A stretch of 64,000 nt of DNA from Alitta virens (GCA_932294295.1 OW028580.1:13545374-13609373), one strand, 5' to 3'; positions 37,201 through 47,568 are shown, numbered from the stretch's first letter. Notes: generated by a model not told the origin, from the sequence alone. Numbers and translations are program-made.

Positions 37201-40200
37201 ATTTTCTGTATAATTAACATGTATAATTGTATATACAGATATTATATATCTAAAATATGAGCATCCACAAAACTATACTGTTCCTATACTAGCACTGCAG
37301 CACCGCCACTGCTTAGATTATGTGGCAGTCTTACACAATATACAATTACACATGAAACAGGTATATGATAATACAGTGTGTATATAATAGGACAGGCAAA
37401 TAGGAACAACCAGGTACTTTTTGATCAAAGAACTCCAGTTTTTATCAGACTGGAGCATGCACAATATTTCTTTCCTGTTAACCAGGTAACTTTTTTTTTG
37501 CTATTATTGTCTCAGCTTTGACATCAAGAACATCATGATAAACTGAATTTTAAAAGGTTATCATTTTACACATTCATGTTGTTTGTAAATCTAATAGTCT
37601 AGACTGTTTGTCATACTTTACATGAGTAAGTAATAAATCAATATCTCTTGCAGGGTGGAGGATGCAGAATCTGGTAATTAAAATAGTGCTATAAATCTAT
37701 TCTGGTAATTAAAATAGTTCCATAAATCTAAATTCTGGTAATTAAAATAGTGCCATAAGTTTAGATTCTGGTAATTAAATAGTGTCATAAGTTTAGATTC
37801 TGGTAATTAAAATAGTGCTATAAATCTAAATTCTGGTAATTAAAATAGTTCCATAAGTTTAGATTCTGGTAATTATATTTGGTCTGCCTATATCTACAAT
37901 CACTTTTGTCAACTTCTGCTTTCCAAATACTATGTGACCAAACATTCACATTATAAGCAATAAAAATCTCCTGTTTATTATAAAAGGTGATGACTCATGA
38001 CAAAGGTAGGCTCCTAATCCTGGGTAAAAAACGGGATTTAGACCTTTTTGGTTTCTATAGAAACTTGCTTGATACAATACAAATAAAGATTAACATTTTA
38101 AATGCTCTAGTGAAATTAGTATCATATTATATTGTCTATCCGTTGTTTTGTATACATATCAAATGTAGAATCGAAACTGCAGGCAAGCTAGATAGGCCTA
38201 TGACAGAAATTTAAAATATATTTTATTGCATTTTTTTTTCTTAAGATTAAATAACAGCGATTAGGACCACTTAAGTATTAATAGCAGTTAATTTTATAAT
38301 GATGTCCTTCATATTGAGGCTCTACTGTAGCACTTAAAGTGGCTAATTCTAAGTAGTCAACTTCAGTCAAGTCTCACACTTCACAAGAGTATAACATAAA
38401 AACCATTCATGCTCTTTTAGGGCATGAGTAAACACGCAGAATGGGGCGAAAAGCATAATAAATATAAGGCTGAGAAATCGAAAAAATGTTAAAAAAATAT
38501 TTTGTTTACTTAGCATAGGCTTTTTCCATGAGAGCACCCCAATACTCGTGGGGGTCACTGTCATTGTGACAGAAGGCCAGTTGACCGTCATATTTGACTG
38601 GTAACCTGTCATCAATAATGACCTCTTCCCAACTGCCAAATTGCCAGAAACGAAAGCGAAATATTCCTGCAATAAAAATGGTATAATATACACATGAAAC
38701 TTGTTTTTCCAATCAGATCTCTTAATCCAAATCATGAGACTGTCCGATATTTTGCTATATTGGATTGAAAATGTTATATTGGATTGACACATGCATGCAT
38801 GTCAGACAGTAAAATGTTAAATTAATATTGCAGAGAAAACCCTTATAGTGGATCACTTGTCTAGTCATCTGCGACATTTCATTAGAAAATATAAAATTAA
38901 ATAGTAGATGCAATGTTGTCCAATATAGAGTTTTATTGGATTTAGAAATTAAAGAGCTTTAAAGCTATATGCCGCAGACTACTGCCATCCACTATTACAA
39001 ATATTTGGTGGCAAATTAAATAATATGGTGTTCTTTTGAAATAACTTCAAGACTGGTAGCATGGATACATAATTCAGTATTCATATAAAAATCTAAATTT
39101 TATTTATTTTTTCTTTCGTTTTTCCTCTTTTTGTTTTTTTTAAGATATGCCTATTTCAGAAGCTTGCCTGCATAATCTCGTCCAAATCCTTGGTCCAAGG
39201 GAATGACACTGTCAGACAGGAAGTCCTTACCGGAAGTGGCAATTGCTGCCCCAGCTATCAACCAGCAGTTGCCTGAAGATTTAAACCACCTTTTTATTTC
39301 ATATTTCATATTATACACGTAAATTTACATGGAAACTCCGCTTCATAAACATAATAAGCAAAGCAATACATTGAATACAATTTAGGCCTATTGTTATTTA
39401 GAATATTATCCTGCTGTAAAATGTATTGCCATGTCTTGGTTGTGCATAGCAGAGCATTTTTAAGAATCACCCAGGTAGCATTCCAAATCGGGCCAGCATC
39501 TTTTGTCTATCAGCCACCATCGGTATAACATCGTTTTGACGTTGCCCACATCGCACCGATGTTGAGACGATTTGGAATGCTCTCTGGGCGTTTACCCAGT
39601 GATATGAGACAAATTCAAATATCTTAACTTACAAATCTGAAAATTTAAATTGATTGACCTCCACAAGCTGCACTGTTAAAATTTATAATCTGTGTTTGCC
39701 TTTATATGGAAGTTTACATTATAAATGGCACCAGCTTTGTTTTGTTTTTTGTTTGCTAAACATGATGAAACTTGACCATCAATGCCACACTTGGTGCAAA
39801 TTTTACAGCTCTAGTTTTTAATGACGTGGTAGTCTTCATTGCGAGGGGAGAAATGCAGATTGTGATTGATATCATCCAAGTGAGACAAAAAGGTTGCTAA
39901 AAACTTTGATACACAAATAAGGAAAAATGGTTAGAATTGCTATTGATATTTTGAGAATTGGTGATTATTTATTCGAGAGAAACGATATGGAAATAGAAGT
40001 GAACTGCATATAGTGTAAACTTTTGGTCCCGACTGTAAGTGTAGGAATATAGGCATACAGTTTGGATCACAGAAACTGGTCGTTATATGGAGATAATCTC
40101 AATAGTGAATGGTCTCATTAAATGGGCTCTACTGTAAGTCTCTTTCACCCCCTCACTCCAACATAACAGAAATGTTTGAACAGTTTCCATGGTTTTATTG

Positions 40201-43200
40201 TGGCTATTTGGAGAAAATGAGCTAGTATTCAGACAAAATGACACGTCTTCATAAATTATTAATACCCTAAAACCATAAATAACGTCAAATGTTTTGGTAT
40301 TGATCGTGAACTTGTCTGTCCATTGTTGACGCTGTTACTATTGCTTTTCTATTAAACATACTGTCATGGGATTTGCCAGCCATTGCATGGATTATTAATG
40401 TGAACATATTATAGACACTGTAAACAAAGTCACGTAATTATCACAGTAACTTGCTGTAAAATACCATAGTACATCACCGAATATTTACGGAACGCAGTAA
40501 AATCGTATAAAATTGTGTTTTTATGATATTTGTTGGCTGAAATTTTTTATATTGAAATTTTGTAGATTTCTTATTATGATAATGTTCTTGTAAAAATTAC
40601 GGTGGATTAAATTGGGGCAAAGCTGGAAACTTAACTATCGAACACCGTAAAATTTACAAAAACATTCACATATATATATACAATTAAATTACACTACAGT
40701 TTCTGAGAAGGTGTGCATACAATCAATTCAAATTGAATGCTTCATTGTTAACATAGTCACATATTAAAAATTATTGATTGTTTAAAAAAAAGTGGGCATT
40801 GCTAAAAAAAGATCCTGAAAAAAATTATAGATTTATTGGTAATACTACTGTAGTATATTATGCTTTAAACGTGTGCTTCAGCTGGCCATGCTCTACATCA
40901 AAATGACAGAATTTGTTATTTCTAACAACACTGGGAGGTTTTGAATTTGATTGTATTCACTTTAGTAAGAGACTCTATATAGCTATTCTCCATCCAGCTG
41001 CCTGAGCCAATGAGAACGCTTCATTGTCATCCAGCATGAGTGTATGTGGGATGGTTGGAGTGTATGTTGGATTGTTGGAGTGTATGTCAGACTTTGTGGA
41101 AGGCTACAGCATAGAGAAATCATATTATGTAGTATACGTATGTTGGATAGCTACAGAGTATAAGCAATGGCGGATGGTGTGTCATCCAACATAGTTTTGT
41201 GGGATTTGGAAAAATTATATTGGTCACGGCTTTGCTCCATTACAATTTTGCTCATCCCACAAAATTCTATGTTGGACTATATTAAACATGGGTGCTCACC
41301 TAAAGATTCTGATTGAATGAGATCAAATCTGGAGATCCCATTGGAAATGAACTTAGGTTCGTGTGGACGGCTGATGTCCTAAAAAGAAAAATCAATAAAC
41401 GAATCCTGAAAGAAATGAGCTGGCAGAACCTGCACAAACCAGTGCACAAGCAATGATTAAGGGGCTTTTATTTTCTTTAGGGGATTTTTGATGACTTAAG
41501 CGGAACTAACACTACTACGCAGCTACAAATACGTGGTTTATATATACTAATATATAGGTTCCTATTTATCATATTTTATATACATATATATTTGAACTTT
41601 CCATAAATTGAATTTCATTTTTCTTGACATATAATTTCACGTGTACTATTATATATGTACGAATAAATAAAATATATATAATATATTATATATCATTATC
41701 TTTCTGCTGTTTCTCTGTCACTTTTACAAATCACCATAATGACAAAAAATTTACCATATAGTAAGTTGGGTTTTGACATATATAATGTCTTAAAAAAAAA
41801 AATATTGCATGATTACTTGAGGCTAAAAAGATCACTATAAAAAAACTACTGCACTTTCATTGTAGTAGGAAATTAGTTTGTCTTGGGGGAATTTTTTTTA
41901 TGACTTACACGAATCTCACAACAACATAGTTAGGAGAAACTTCATATTGCTGTTCTCTTGGTGAACATTGCCACATACAAAGCTAGACAACTTCTGCTAA
42001 ACAGAACTGTCTGGCTATAGCTGGCAAAACCGGATCTAAAAGTAAATATTATGATATATAAAGTTGATTTTTTTTTCAGTAGAGTCGACTATTAGCTAGA
42101 AATAGACAGAAGCAGTTGGCTTTAGCCAGTTATAGCTACAGCCAGGAATAGCTACAGCTGTCTAGAGCAGACCATATTTTATGAAACTAACTGTATACTT
42201 TTACCTACCAATTCACCCGCATATTAATACCAGTATTGTATGGTCTGAAGCTTGGTCAGCGTGTATGACCAGCTGCCAGGGGCAGACGTCATGAAGAAAT
42301 GACAATTAAACTTAAAGTCCACCCCATGATAAACCACATGGTCGGGGTTTTTTACTTGCCTACAATAGACACTGAGGACAAGGCACCACTCATTTATACT
42401 CTAACTTATCCGAACATGAACAAAAGCTATATTTGGAATGTCAGCAATTTTAAAGTTCTGCCATTCGTATAAACGTTTTAGATTATATTATCTGTATGTA
42501 GGTACTGCAGCGTATAGCAATACTTTAGCTGGTTGTAAGCCTAGTTAGTTTTTAAAACACATAAGACGCTACCATATAAAGTTTCTAGTTTATAAAGAGA
42601 CCTTTTTATGAATGCCTACATTGTGGCTTCCTCCGAGAAACTAAACATAAATTTTAAATGTCTGGACTGCAGAGCAAGCAAAAGTATTAACACTGCTAAA
42701 CCTGTTTAAGTAACAAACTTTTTTAGACATCGGATAGATGGATAGATATATTGGCATATTTGCTTTAAATGACCAGTTGAATTCCCCTTCAGCATAAGAA
42801 ATATACAATCAATATATGAGACTATTAGTTATCTCATAAAAATATTAATGAAATGTTACATAACATATATATCAATCATTAAAATTCTTATCTGGGAGTA
42901 ATGTACAAACAGAATGAGATAATAACAGGCCAAGATAGATTAATTGCATTTTCTCAGTATGCATTTATTTTAAACGTTATCTAAACCTGTAGGGCCCATC
43001 CCACCTCCCTAAAAAAATTAAATTTCTATATTTAACGACAAGCAAACAGTTTTAAAACATTGCTTATAAAAAATAAAATGCAATATTTATAATGATAAAA
43101 ACATGAAATCCACACAATTATGCATGAATTACTATATTATTTTACTAAATATGTAACTATTAATCCTGTGTATAAATAGCACATAGGTTCAGTACAACAA

Positions 43201-43740
43201 AGGTGAATACCAAGGTTGCACGTTGTACGAAAATTGCTGCCATGACATCTAATGAAAAATTATGACGAAATTAAAAATAAATGAATATAATTTAAAAACA
43301 AGTTTGAGTCATAAATTTTTGCAAACAAGAACTCTTTTTGGACATGTTCCTACTGAAAACTTGTTTATAAATTCACTAATTCCTTCTTACAATTAATATC
43401 TTGCTTAATAAGCTGTTTGTCATAGCTACAAAAAAGGCAAAACAATTATTATGTACGAGAAAAATTGCCTATAATACATTATGACAATAGAGCAAGAGTA
43501 GTTACATTTTATAAAGTCCATAAATTAGCATAAATACCAATATAAGTTATTCTATCATTAATAAGAATATTAAAGATAACAGAGATACTTTTATAATAAA
43601 AAAAATACCTTAGGTCTTTTCCACTTGATTCCAAACTCCACTCGGCTGAAGTACAGTGACCTGTATGTGGCGGGAAAATCCGGATCCTCGAAAAGGTTCC
43701 CTTCCCTCAGACATTTGTTTTTTAATTCCTCGAAAGTCAT
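25264..43740 (-). CDS. Calpain, penta-EF-hand cysteine protease (20 coding exons)
   Basis: Exons in transcript order: 43740-43609, 41378-41300, 39272-39168, 38666-38510, 36901-36721, 36106-36026, 35542-35457, 34697-34620, 34234-34159, 31620-31530, 30907-30759, 30323-30216, 29303-29185, 28755-28701, 27846-27702, 27523-27462, 26890-26828, 26565-26370, 25766-25732, 25290-25264. Phases agree at every junction and the lengths sum to 2025 nt (674 aa), near the usual calpain size. The product is a Ca2+-activated cytosolic thiol protease that cuts target proteins at limited sites. Residues 1-70 are the N-terminal part ([10 protein letters not shown]), then the CysPc core with Cys73 (GNCWLIAG), His236 (GHAYS) and Asn260 (RNPWG). 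A C2-like domain III covers about 325-490, a Pro-rich linker about 500-515 and a penta-EF-hand domain about 516-674. The loop at 596-607 ([12 protein letters not shown]) is canonical. Intron 3 uses a GC donor. The tenth exon's donor and the two short last exons are the least certain parts. Confidence 0.92.
26370..26565 (-). CDS. Calpain exon 18 with two EF-hand units
   Basis: A 196-nt exon encoding the best EF-hands of the protein. The first loop is [12 protein letters not shown] with all Ca2+ ligands. The second ([12 protein letters not shown]) has Tyr at position 1 and should bind weakly or not at all. The exon also carries the long helix [11 protein letters not shown]. Confidence 0.9.
29871..29990. 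mobile_element. 120-bp palindromic MITE, copy 1
   Basis: Ends ACCCAGACAGCATTCCAAAT and ATTTGGAATGCCATCTGGGT, near-perfect inverted repeats of 20 bp. The interior has CATCGCGCCGACGTTGA. It lies in a calpain intron. A second copy is at 39469-39589. Confidence 0.75.
31332..31504. mobile_element. 173-bp MITE with TA flanks
   Basis: Inverted ends CAGCCAATTTCAT ... ATGAAATTGGCTG are flanked by TA on both sides. The inner arms GGAAACTAAACTCC and GGAGTTTAGTTTCC are also inverted, extending the arms to about 45 bp with one 5-bp insertion. A TA duplication suggests Tc1/mariner-type mobilisation. It ends 26 bases from calpain exon 10. Confidence 0.7.
31530..31620 (-). CDS. Calpain exon 10, start of domain III
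   Basis: A phase-0 start gives [19 protein letters not shown] then [11 protein letters not shown], matching the start of the calpain C2-like domain (Trp then Gly-Gly region). The donor is inferred at AAAAAT|GTTTGT from the phase needed by exon 11. An alternative GT inside GGGTCTG|GT also keeps phase but makes this loop short. Confidence 0.75.
35335..35447 (+). repeat. SINE fragment next to calpain exon 7
   Basis: GGGGTCAATTCCCAGCCC, TCTTCATGAGCTACATC, GATGTCGATCGCATGAGAC and TGTCTATGCTGAGGCAA match the body of the SINE at 36.33 kb. It is truncated where the splice donor of calpain exon 7 (minus strand) begins. Confidence 0.65.
35457..35542 (-). CDS. Calpain exon 7 with the catalytic asparagine
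   Basis: Encodes [18 protein letters not shown] and ends in GPWCDG. Asn of RNPWG completes the triad, 24 residues after His as in other calpains. The donor (GTAAGT) lies about 10 bases from the end of a SINE fragment. Confidence 0.93.
36026..36106 (-). CDS. Calpain exon 6 with the catalytic histidine
   Basis: A phase-0 exon of 27 codons opening [13 protein letters not shown] and holding [11 protein letters not shown]. The His of GHAYS is the catalytic base. Clean acceptor (TTTTCAG) and donor (GTAAAT). Confidence 0.93.
36330..36600 (+). repeat. SINE copy in calpain intron 5
   Basis: Nearly full-length: B-box-like CCCGGGTTCGGTCTCC, the body TCATGAGCTACATCCTAGC and GTCTATGCTGATGCAAGTAA, then a tail with ATGTATAACATGGTGTGGAC. 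It is the best reference copy of the family in this window. Confidence 0.7.
37671..37876. repeat. Minisatellite, about 33-bp unit, 6.3 copies
   Basis: The unit begins CTGGTAATTAAAATAG and ends in TCTAAATT or TTTAGATT, with unit lengths of 31-33 bp. Two variants alternate. It lies in calpain intron 4. Confidence 0.9.
39168..39272 (-). CDS. Calpain exon 3 with the catalytic cysteine
   Basis: Encodes [14 protein letters not shown] and [14 protein letters not shown]. The Cys is the nucleophile. The residue before it is Asn where calpains nearly always have Asp (GDCW). The exon ends GATTATGCAG and the intron begins GCAAGC, a GC-AG intron; no GT donor near this point keeps the frame into the next exon. 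Confidence 0.9.
39469..39589. mobile_element. 120-bp palindromic MITE, copy 2
   Basis: Ends ACCCAGGTAGCATTCCAAAT and ATTTGGAATGCTCTCTGGGC. The interior CATCGCACCGATGTTGA matches copy 1, so the two are related along their full length. It lies in calpain intron 2. Confidence 0.75.
41186..41275. mobile_element. 90-bp palindromic element
   Basis: Ends CCAACATAGTTTTGTGGGAT and ATCCCACAAAATTCTATGTTGG are inverted copies with one or two mismatches. There is no coding potential. Probably a small MITE in calpain intron 2; only this copy is seen. Confidence 0.6.
41985..42196 (-). mobile_element. MITE-like element, copy 3 (partial, reversed)
   Basis: TATTTTATGAAACTAACTGT at the right end and CAGTTATAGCTACAGCC in the middle are the reverse complement of the family at 18.1 and 19.3 kb. 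The AT-rich centre is shortened. Confidence 0.65.
42235..42395 (-). repeat. SINE copy in calpain intron 1, reversed
   Basis: GGGGTTTTTTACTTGCC and AATAGACACTGAGGACAAGG are the reverse complement of the SINE body, preceded by a decayed tail (TGACCAGCTGCCAGG). Confidence 0.6.
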
Positions 43741-44813
43741 GTTTTGACCTAGATCCTAGAGTCATCCACACATACTATTCCTGTGGAGTCTTGAGCTTAG
43801 AATGCTAGGACAGCTCTATCCATGAGCAATATATATTGTTACCAGCTTGCTCCAGTTTGTTTTTTTCTGCTCTGATAACTGGAGTGTACCGTTGCCTTCG
43901 AATGTACGAATATGCCAAATGTATACTTTCGTTTTCCTTGGAATTTAGTTCATAACATCCTGCAGGTTCAGTTTAGATAATGAACTTTATGCACTAGATA
44001 TTGACATTGTCCATGAAATCCATAGCTATATGAAATGACAGGTGTTGATATCCAAAAACATGCACCTGTGATATATTTTGGCATGTAATGCCATGATATA
44101 AATGTTTATAACGCTGTCCGTTAAATGTGAGCCAACTGTATGATCGCATATACACACTAACATGTGATATATTATTGTTTGAAACACATAATGTGTTGTA
44201 CAAATGCTGTATTATCTAGACGATGACAATACACGATAAATATATCCAGGTATATGTGAGCATTAAAAGTATGTCATGCTGTCCTCATTTTCCAAGTGAC
44301 TGCTATTTCTGCACTAGATTTCGACATTGAGCTATAAACAGCTGACAGCAATCTGCGTGTGGCTTGGATCTCAGTTGGATCCCGTTTGGATCTCTGGACC
44401 ACAACATCATTATGCATGACCCACTTACTTAAGCAATCAATAATGCTGCTTGTTTTGGTTGAGTGCAACCAGCTCAATAACCAATGCTTATGGCTTGATC
44501 ACTACAAAAGCTATCTTATAGGTTCAAAGGGATGCCGCCCCCTGAGGCTATGAGATCAAAGGATCCCTACAGGTGCCTGCGGCTATTAGGTTCAGATCTT
44601 GTGTGCCCCCCGGGCATTAAGTGCATGTGTACTGTAGTTAAAAAAACGTCATACCCCCGCGGCTACAACCAAATGTAAATGGACTTTCACCCCCTCTGGC
44701 ATTGACATTTAGTGAACATTTAGTTTAATGAAAGACTAAATATCAATAATAATAATAATAATAACAATAAGAATACGCGTTATTACCCAATCATTTCAGT
44801 TAACATTGAGGAT
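43741..44813. other. Calpain upstream region and left flank of the Polinton
   Basis: On the minus strand a TATATATTG element near 43830 lies about 90 bases upstream of the calpain start codon and may act as its TATA box. Further right, 44530-44700 is unusually C/G-rich for this window, with GCCGCCCCCTGAGG, TGCCCCCCGGG and ACCCCCGCGGC. This could be part of the terminal repeat of the Polinton, but no inverted partner was found on the other side. Confidence 0.35.
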
Positions 44814-45155
44814 ATGGAGGGAGCGGATGTCTCAGAAGAATTTATACCAGAAGTTATTGTTTCAGATGTTAAAAATGAAAATGCTAGCCATGATCTTCAT
44901 GATTCAATAATTTCCAGTAATGCAGACATTAGTTCTACTAGGAGCAGTGGTAGTCAGTGGAAGATATTTGGTAGAACTATACCAAAAAATGAAGTGATTT
45001 TTATTTGTCAAGTTGTAATTCTCTATATCGTCATCATCACATGTATAGTCAATTTGTCTCTTGGTAATGGAGACAGTAATCTTTGGACTGCTCTTCTGTC
45101 CTCATCACTGGGAATAATGCTGCCGGCTCCCACCTTGTCCAAGAGGAGGAGCTGA
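44814..45155 (+). CDS. Polinton small membrane protein
   Basis: 113 aa. Residues 1-55 are acidic and Ser-rich, then FGRTIPKNEVIF leads into a hydrophobic helix (about 62-83, CQVVILYIVIITCIVNLSL). A second, shorter hydrophobic segment follows with LWTALLSSSLGIMLPAP, and the tail is basic (KRRS). From memory, a short protein with this two-helix layout and an LWTALLSS-type motif is a recurrent cargo of animal Polintons; its role is unknown, perhaps in a virion membrane or in egress. The motif is why I place the left end of the element beyond this gene. The start has no competing upstream ATG in frame. Confidence 0.65.
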   Translation: MEGADVSEEFIPEVIVSDVKNENASHDLHDSIISSNADISSTRSSGSQWKIFGRTIPKNEVIFICQVVILYIVIITCIVNLSLGNGDSNLWTALLSSSLGIMLPAPTLSKRRS

Positions 45156-45271
45156 CTACAGAGCCCTCGAGGCTTATAGCTCTCATTCTGTCATTTTATT
45201 GGTCAAAGTTCTCAGCGAAAGGACTAGTGGCCAAGATATGCCCTACAGCTCCGAGAATACTCTACATGTTG

Positions 45272-45279
45272 TATAAATA
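45272..45279 (+). promoter_or_regulatory. TATA box of the 341-aa Polinton gene
   Basis: TATAAATA, 100 bases before the start codon at 45379, followed 25-30 bases later by TCAGCAGTCAGTATTC, a plausible initiator. An inverted CCAAT box (TATTGGTC) lies about 70 bases upstream. Confidence 0.6.
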
Positions 45280-45378
45280 AGGCCTCTCTGTCAGCAGTCA
45301 GTATTCTCTTGAAGATTTGAAGATTTGAAGATATAACCTATCTATACACTCACCCAGAACCAGCTCTCCATCCACATC

Positions 45379-46404
45379 ATGGCATCCAACCAACTTAGCA
45401 CTCAGACTCCTCAAGGATCCAATGGAATGACTGTCTTTCTGTCGGAGCACACACGAGTTATTGCTCATTCAGCTCAGCAATACAAGTCGGGTTATGTCAC
45501 AGTGTCACGCTACAGTTGTGACACTTCCAAATGGAGGAATGTCCACATCGCCAAGAAGTCATTTGAAAAGCTGAAGGAGGCTTCTGCTGAACTTTACAAG
45601 TCACTGACTAATGGTGAAGCTAACCAAGTCTGTTTGACCAAGAGACAGTTTGCAATGATAACCAAGTTTCAGAGGAGTGATAAGGAACCATTACACTATG
45701 TTTCTTTTCTGCATCCGAAGACTGAACAGGAAAAACTCACAGATACCAGTGAATGTCACCACAGTAAGACCATTAATCTCCGCAAAGAAGAGTACGAAAA
45801 ATTCCATGCTGCAATGGAGAATATTTATCAGGTCATCATTACACCACCCAAGGATGGAGAGGGAAGCCCCACTAATCTCGAGGAAGCTACAACCATCAGG
45901 GCTTATCAGTGGAATGTCCAGGAGAGAGGAATGAAGTCTCACACTTTATACCCTACTCGTAAAGACTGTGAAGACAGCGTCAAGGGCTACCTGGCAGGAC
46001 TCCCCGACAATGAGAAGAAGTGTGAATATAACCTAATCGAACTCGATGTACACAGGGCCAGTAAAATGGAAATTTTGGAGCAGGTGTTCTGCAACCAGGT
46101 CCTAGACAAAACTGGTCATTCCTGGACTGACTTGATGATGAACTCGCCGACCTGCGAAGAGATTGACATTGCCCTTTCAAAAGTACTTAAAAGTGAAGTC
46201 TTGCGGATTGCAGAACGTATTGCTGTCTGCCTGAATCATAAACGATTGTATTTCATGAGCGATGTGTATGACATTTTTGTGTATCTCGGCGGTATTGAGA
46301 GAACCAGGGAAATTCTGGCAAAATGTGTTGTCTCGCCACCAGACCTCCAGTCATGTAGACTGATAGATTCTTGTTACCAGAAAGTTGTAAAGAAAACTAT
46401 GTAG
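45379..46404 (+). CDS. Polinton 341-aa protein, two PC4-like segments
   Basis: An intronless frame with its own TATA promoter and a poly(A) signal at 46515. The N-terminal half has two similar segments. In each, a beta-strand-like run (GYVTVSRYSCDTSKWRNVHI; YVSFLHPKTEQEK) is followed by a strand plus amphipathic helix (KKSFEKLKEASAEL; RKEEYEKFHAAMENI). This resembles the shape of the PC4/p15 single-stranded DNA-binding fold, but I see no decisive motif. The C-terminal half (about 170-341) is helical and unassigned. A single-stranded DNA-binding helper for the neighbouring PolB would make sense for protein-primed replication; this is inference. It is convergent with PolB. Confidence 0.6.
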   Translation: MASNQLSTQTPQGSNGMTVFLSEHTRVIAHSAQQYKSGYVTVSRYSCDTSKWRNVHIAKKSFEKLKEASAELYKSLTNGEANQVCLTKRQFAMITKFQRSDKEPLHYVSFLHPKTEQEKLTDTSECHHSKTINLRKEEYEKFHAAMENIYQVIITPPKDGEGSPTNLEEATTIRAYQWNVQERGMKSHTLYPTRKDCEDSVKGYLAGLPDNEKKCEYNLIELDVHRASKMEILEQVFCNQVLDKTGHSWTDLMMNSPTCEEIDIALSKVLKSEVLRIAERIAVCLNHKRLYFMSDVYDIFVYLGGIERTREILAKCVVSPPDLQSCRLIDSCYQKVVKKTM

Positions 46405-46514
46405 AGTACCCTGTCAGTCTTTTAAATGACTATCATCTTGTATATTAGTTTCTATAAATATATATATATATATATATAGTCTTGTATAAACTGTAATTGT
46501 TTTCTTCATGACAC

Positions 46515-46520
46515 AATAAA
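46515..46520 (+). terminator. Poly(A) signal of the 341-aa Polinton gene
   Basis: AATAAA 111 bases after the stop codon, followed by a T-run and a GT-rich stretch. Confidence 0.6.
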
Positions 46521-46828
46521 AATTTTTTTTGAACTCTGATTCTATCTTGTTGTATCATTTTTGTACTAAGAAACAGAAAAGGTGCCTGTGAATTTCATTA
46601 TTGCACCACTGGAAAAAAAAAAAATACAAATAAAAAATAACACAGCAAATAGAATAAATTTAAAAGCAATGCATTTATTATTATTATTATTATTATTATT
46701 GACAGAAGTCTGATAATGTCAATGCATTAGAGCTCTGTTTACATGCGGAGCTGGTTTATTTAATGTCAATTAAAAACACTATTCATTAAGAATACTCTCA
46801 ATTCTAGTTGACACGTAAGTCTTCATAT

Positions 46829-47345
46829 GTTACAAGTTATTTTCACAATTCCTGCAACATTCAATAACACAATGCAATAGACAAGTTATTGTCGCAATTT
46901 GTGTAACATTCAATAATACAATGCAATAGACTAGTTAATTTCGTGATTTCCTGCAACATTCAATAACACAATGCAATAGACAAGTTATTGTCGCAATTCG
47001 TGTAACATTCAATAATACAATGCAATAGACTAGTTACTTTCGTAATTTCTTGTAACATTCAATAACACAATGCAATATACAAGTTATTGTCACAATTCGT
47101 GTAACATTCAATAATACAATGCAATAGACTAGTTACTTTCGTAATTTCTTGTAACATTCAATAACACAATGCAATATACAAGTTATTGTCGCTATTCGTG
47201 TAACATTCAATAATACAACACAACAGACAAGTTATTTTCACCATTTCGTGTGACATTCAATAATACAATGTAATACATAAGTTATTTCCAGACGATTATA
47301 CAAATAAATACAAATAAACATAGCATTCAATAACGCAATGTACAA
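46829..47345. repeat. Minisatellite inside the Polinton
   Basis: An imperfect unit of about 57 bp with the core GTAACATTCAATAATACAAT. Two variants alternate (CAAGTTATTGTCGCAATTCG and TAGTTACTTTCGTAATTTC), so the array also has a period of about 114 bp. Later units decay toward the right. Confidence 0.85.
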
Positions 47346-47568
47346 CATTCAAAAAAAAAAAAAATAAATAAATAAATAAAATAAAAAAAGGCAACAATAC
47401 TTTGATAGTAAAGAATACAACATACAGACATACAGACATACAGACATACACACATACACACATACATACATACTTACATAAATACATACATACATACATA
47501 CATACAGGCTATTTCTACAACGATGGGTGGTCACAATTGGGGTTCTTTGGAGACAATTAGAATTTAAA

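Larger units (their letters stand above)
46405..47568. other. Gap between convergent Polinton genes
   Basis: Holds the AATAAA of the left gene (46515-46520), an ATT microsatellite (about 46675-46700), a minisatellite (46829-47345) and an A-rich plus CATA microsatellite (47350-47510). No gene. Confidence 0.7.

Noticed and set aside
38367..38792. 141-aa minus-strand frame
   Set aside because: It only spans calpain exon 4 in an adjacent frame plus intron; the real product is the spliced calpain.
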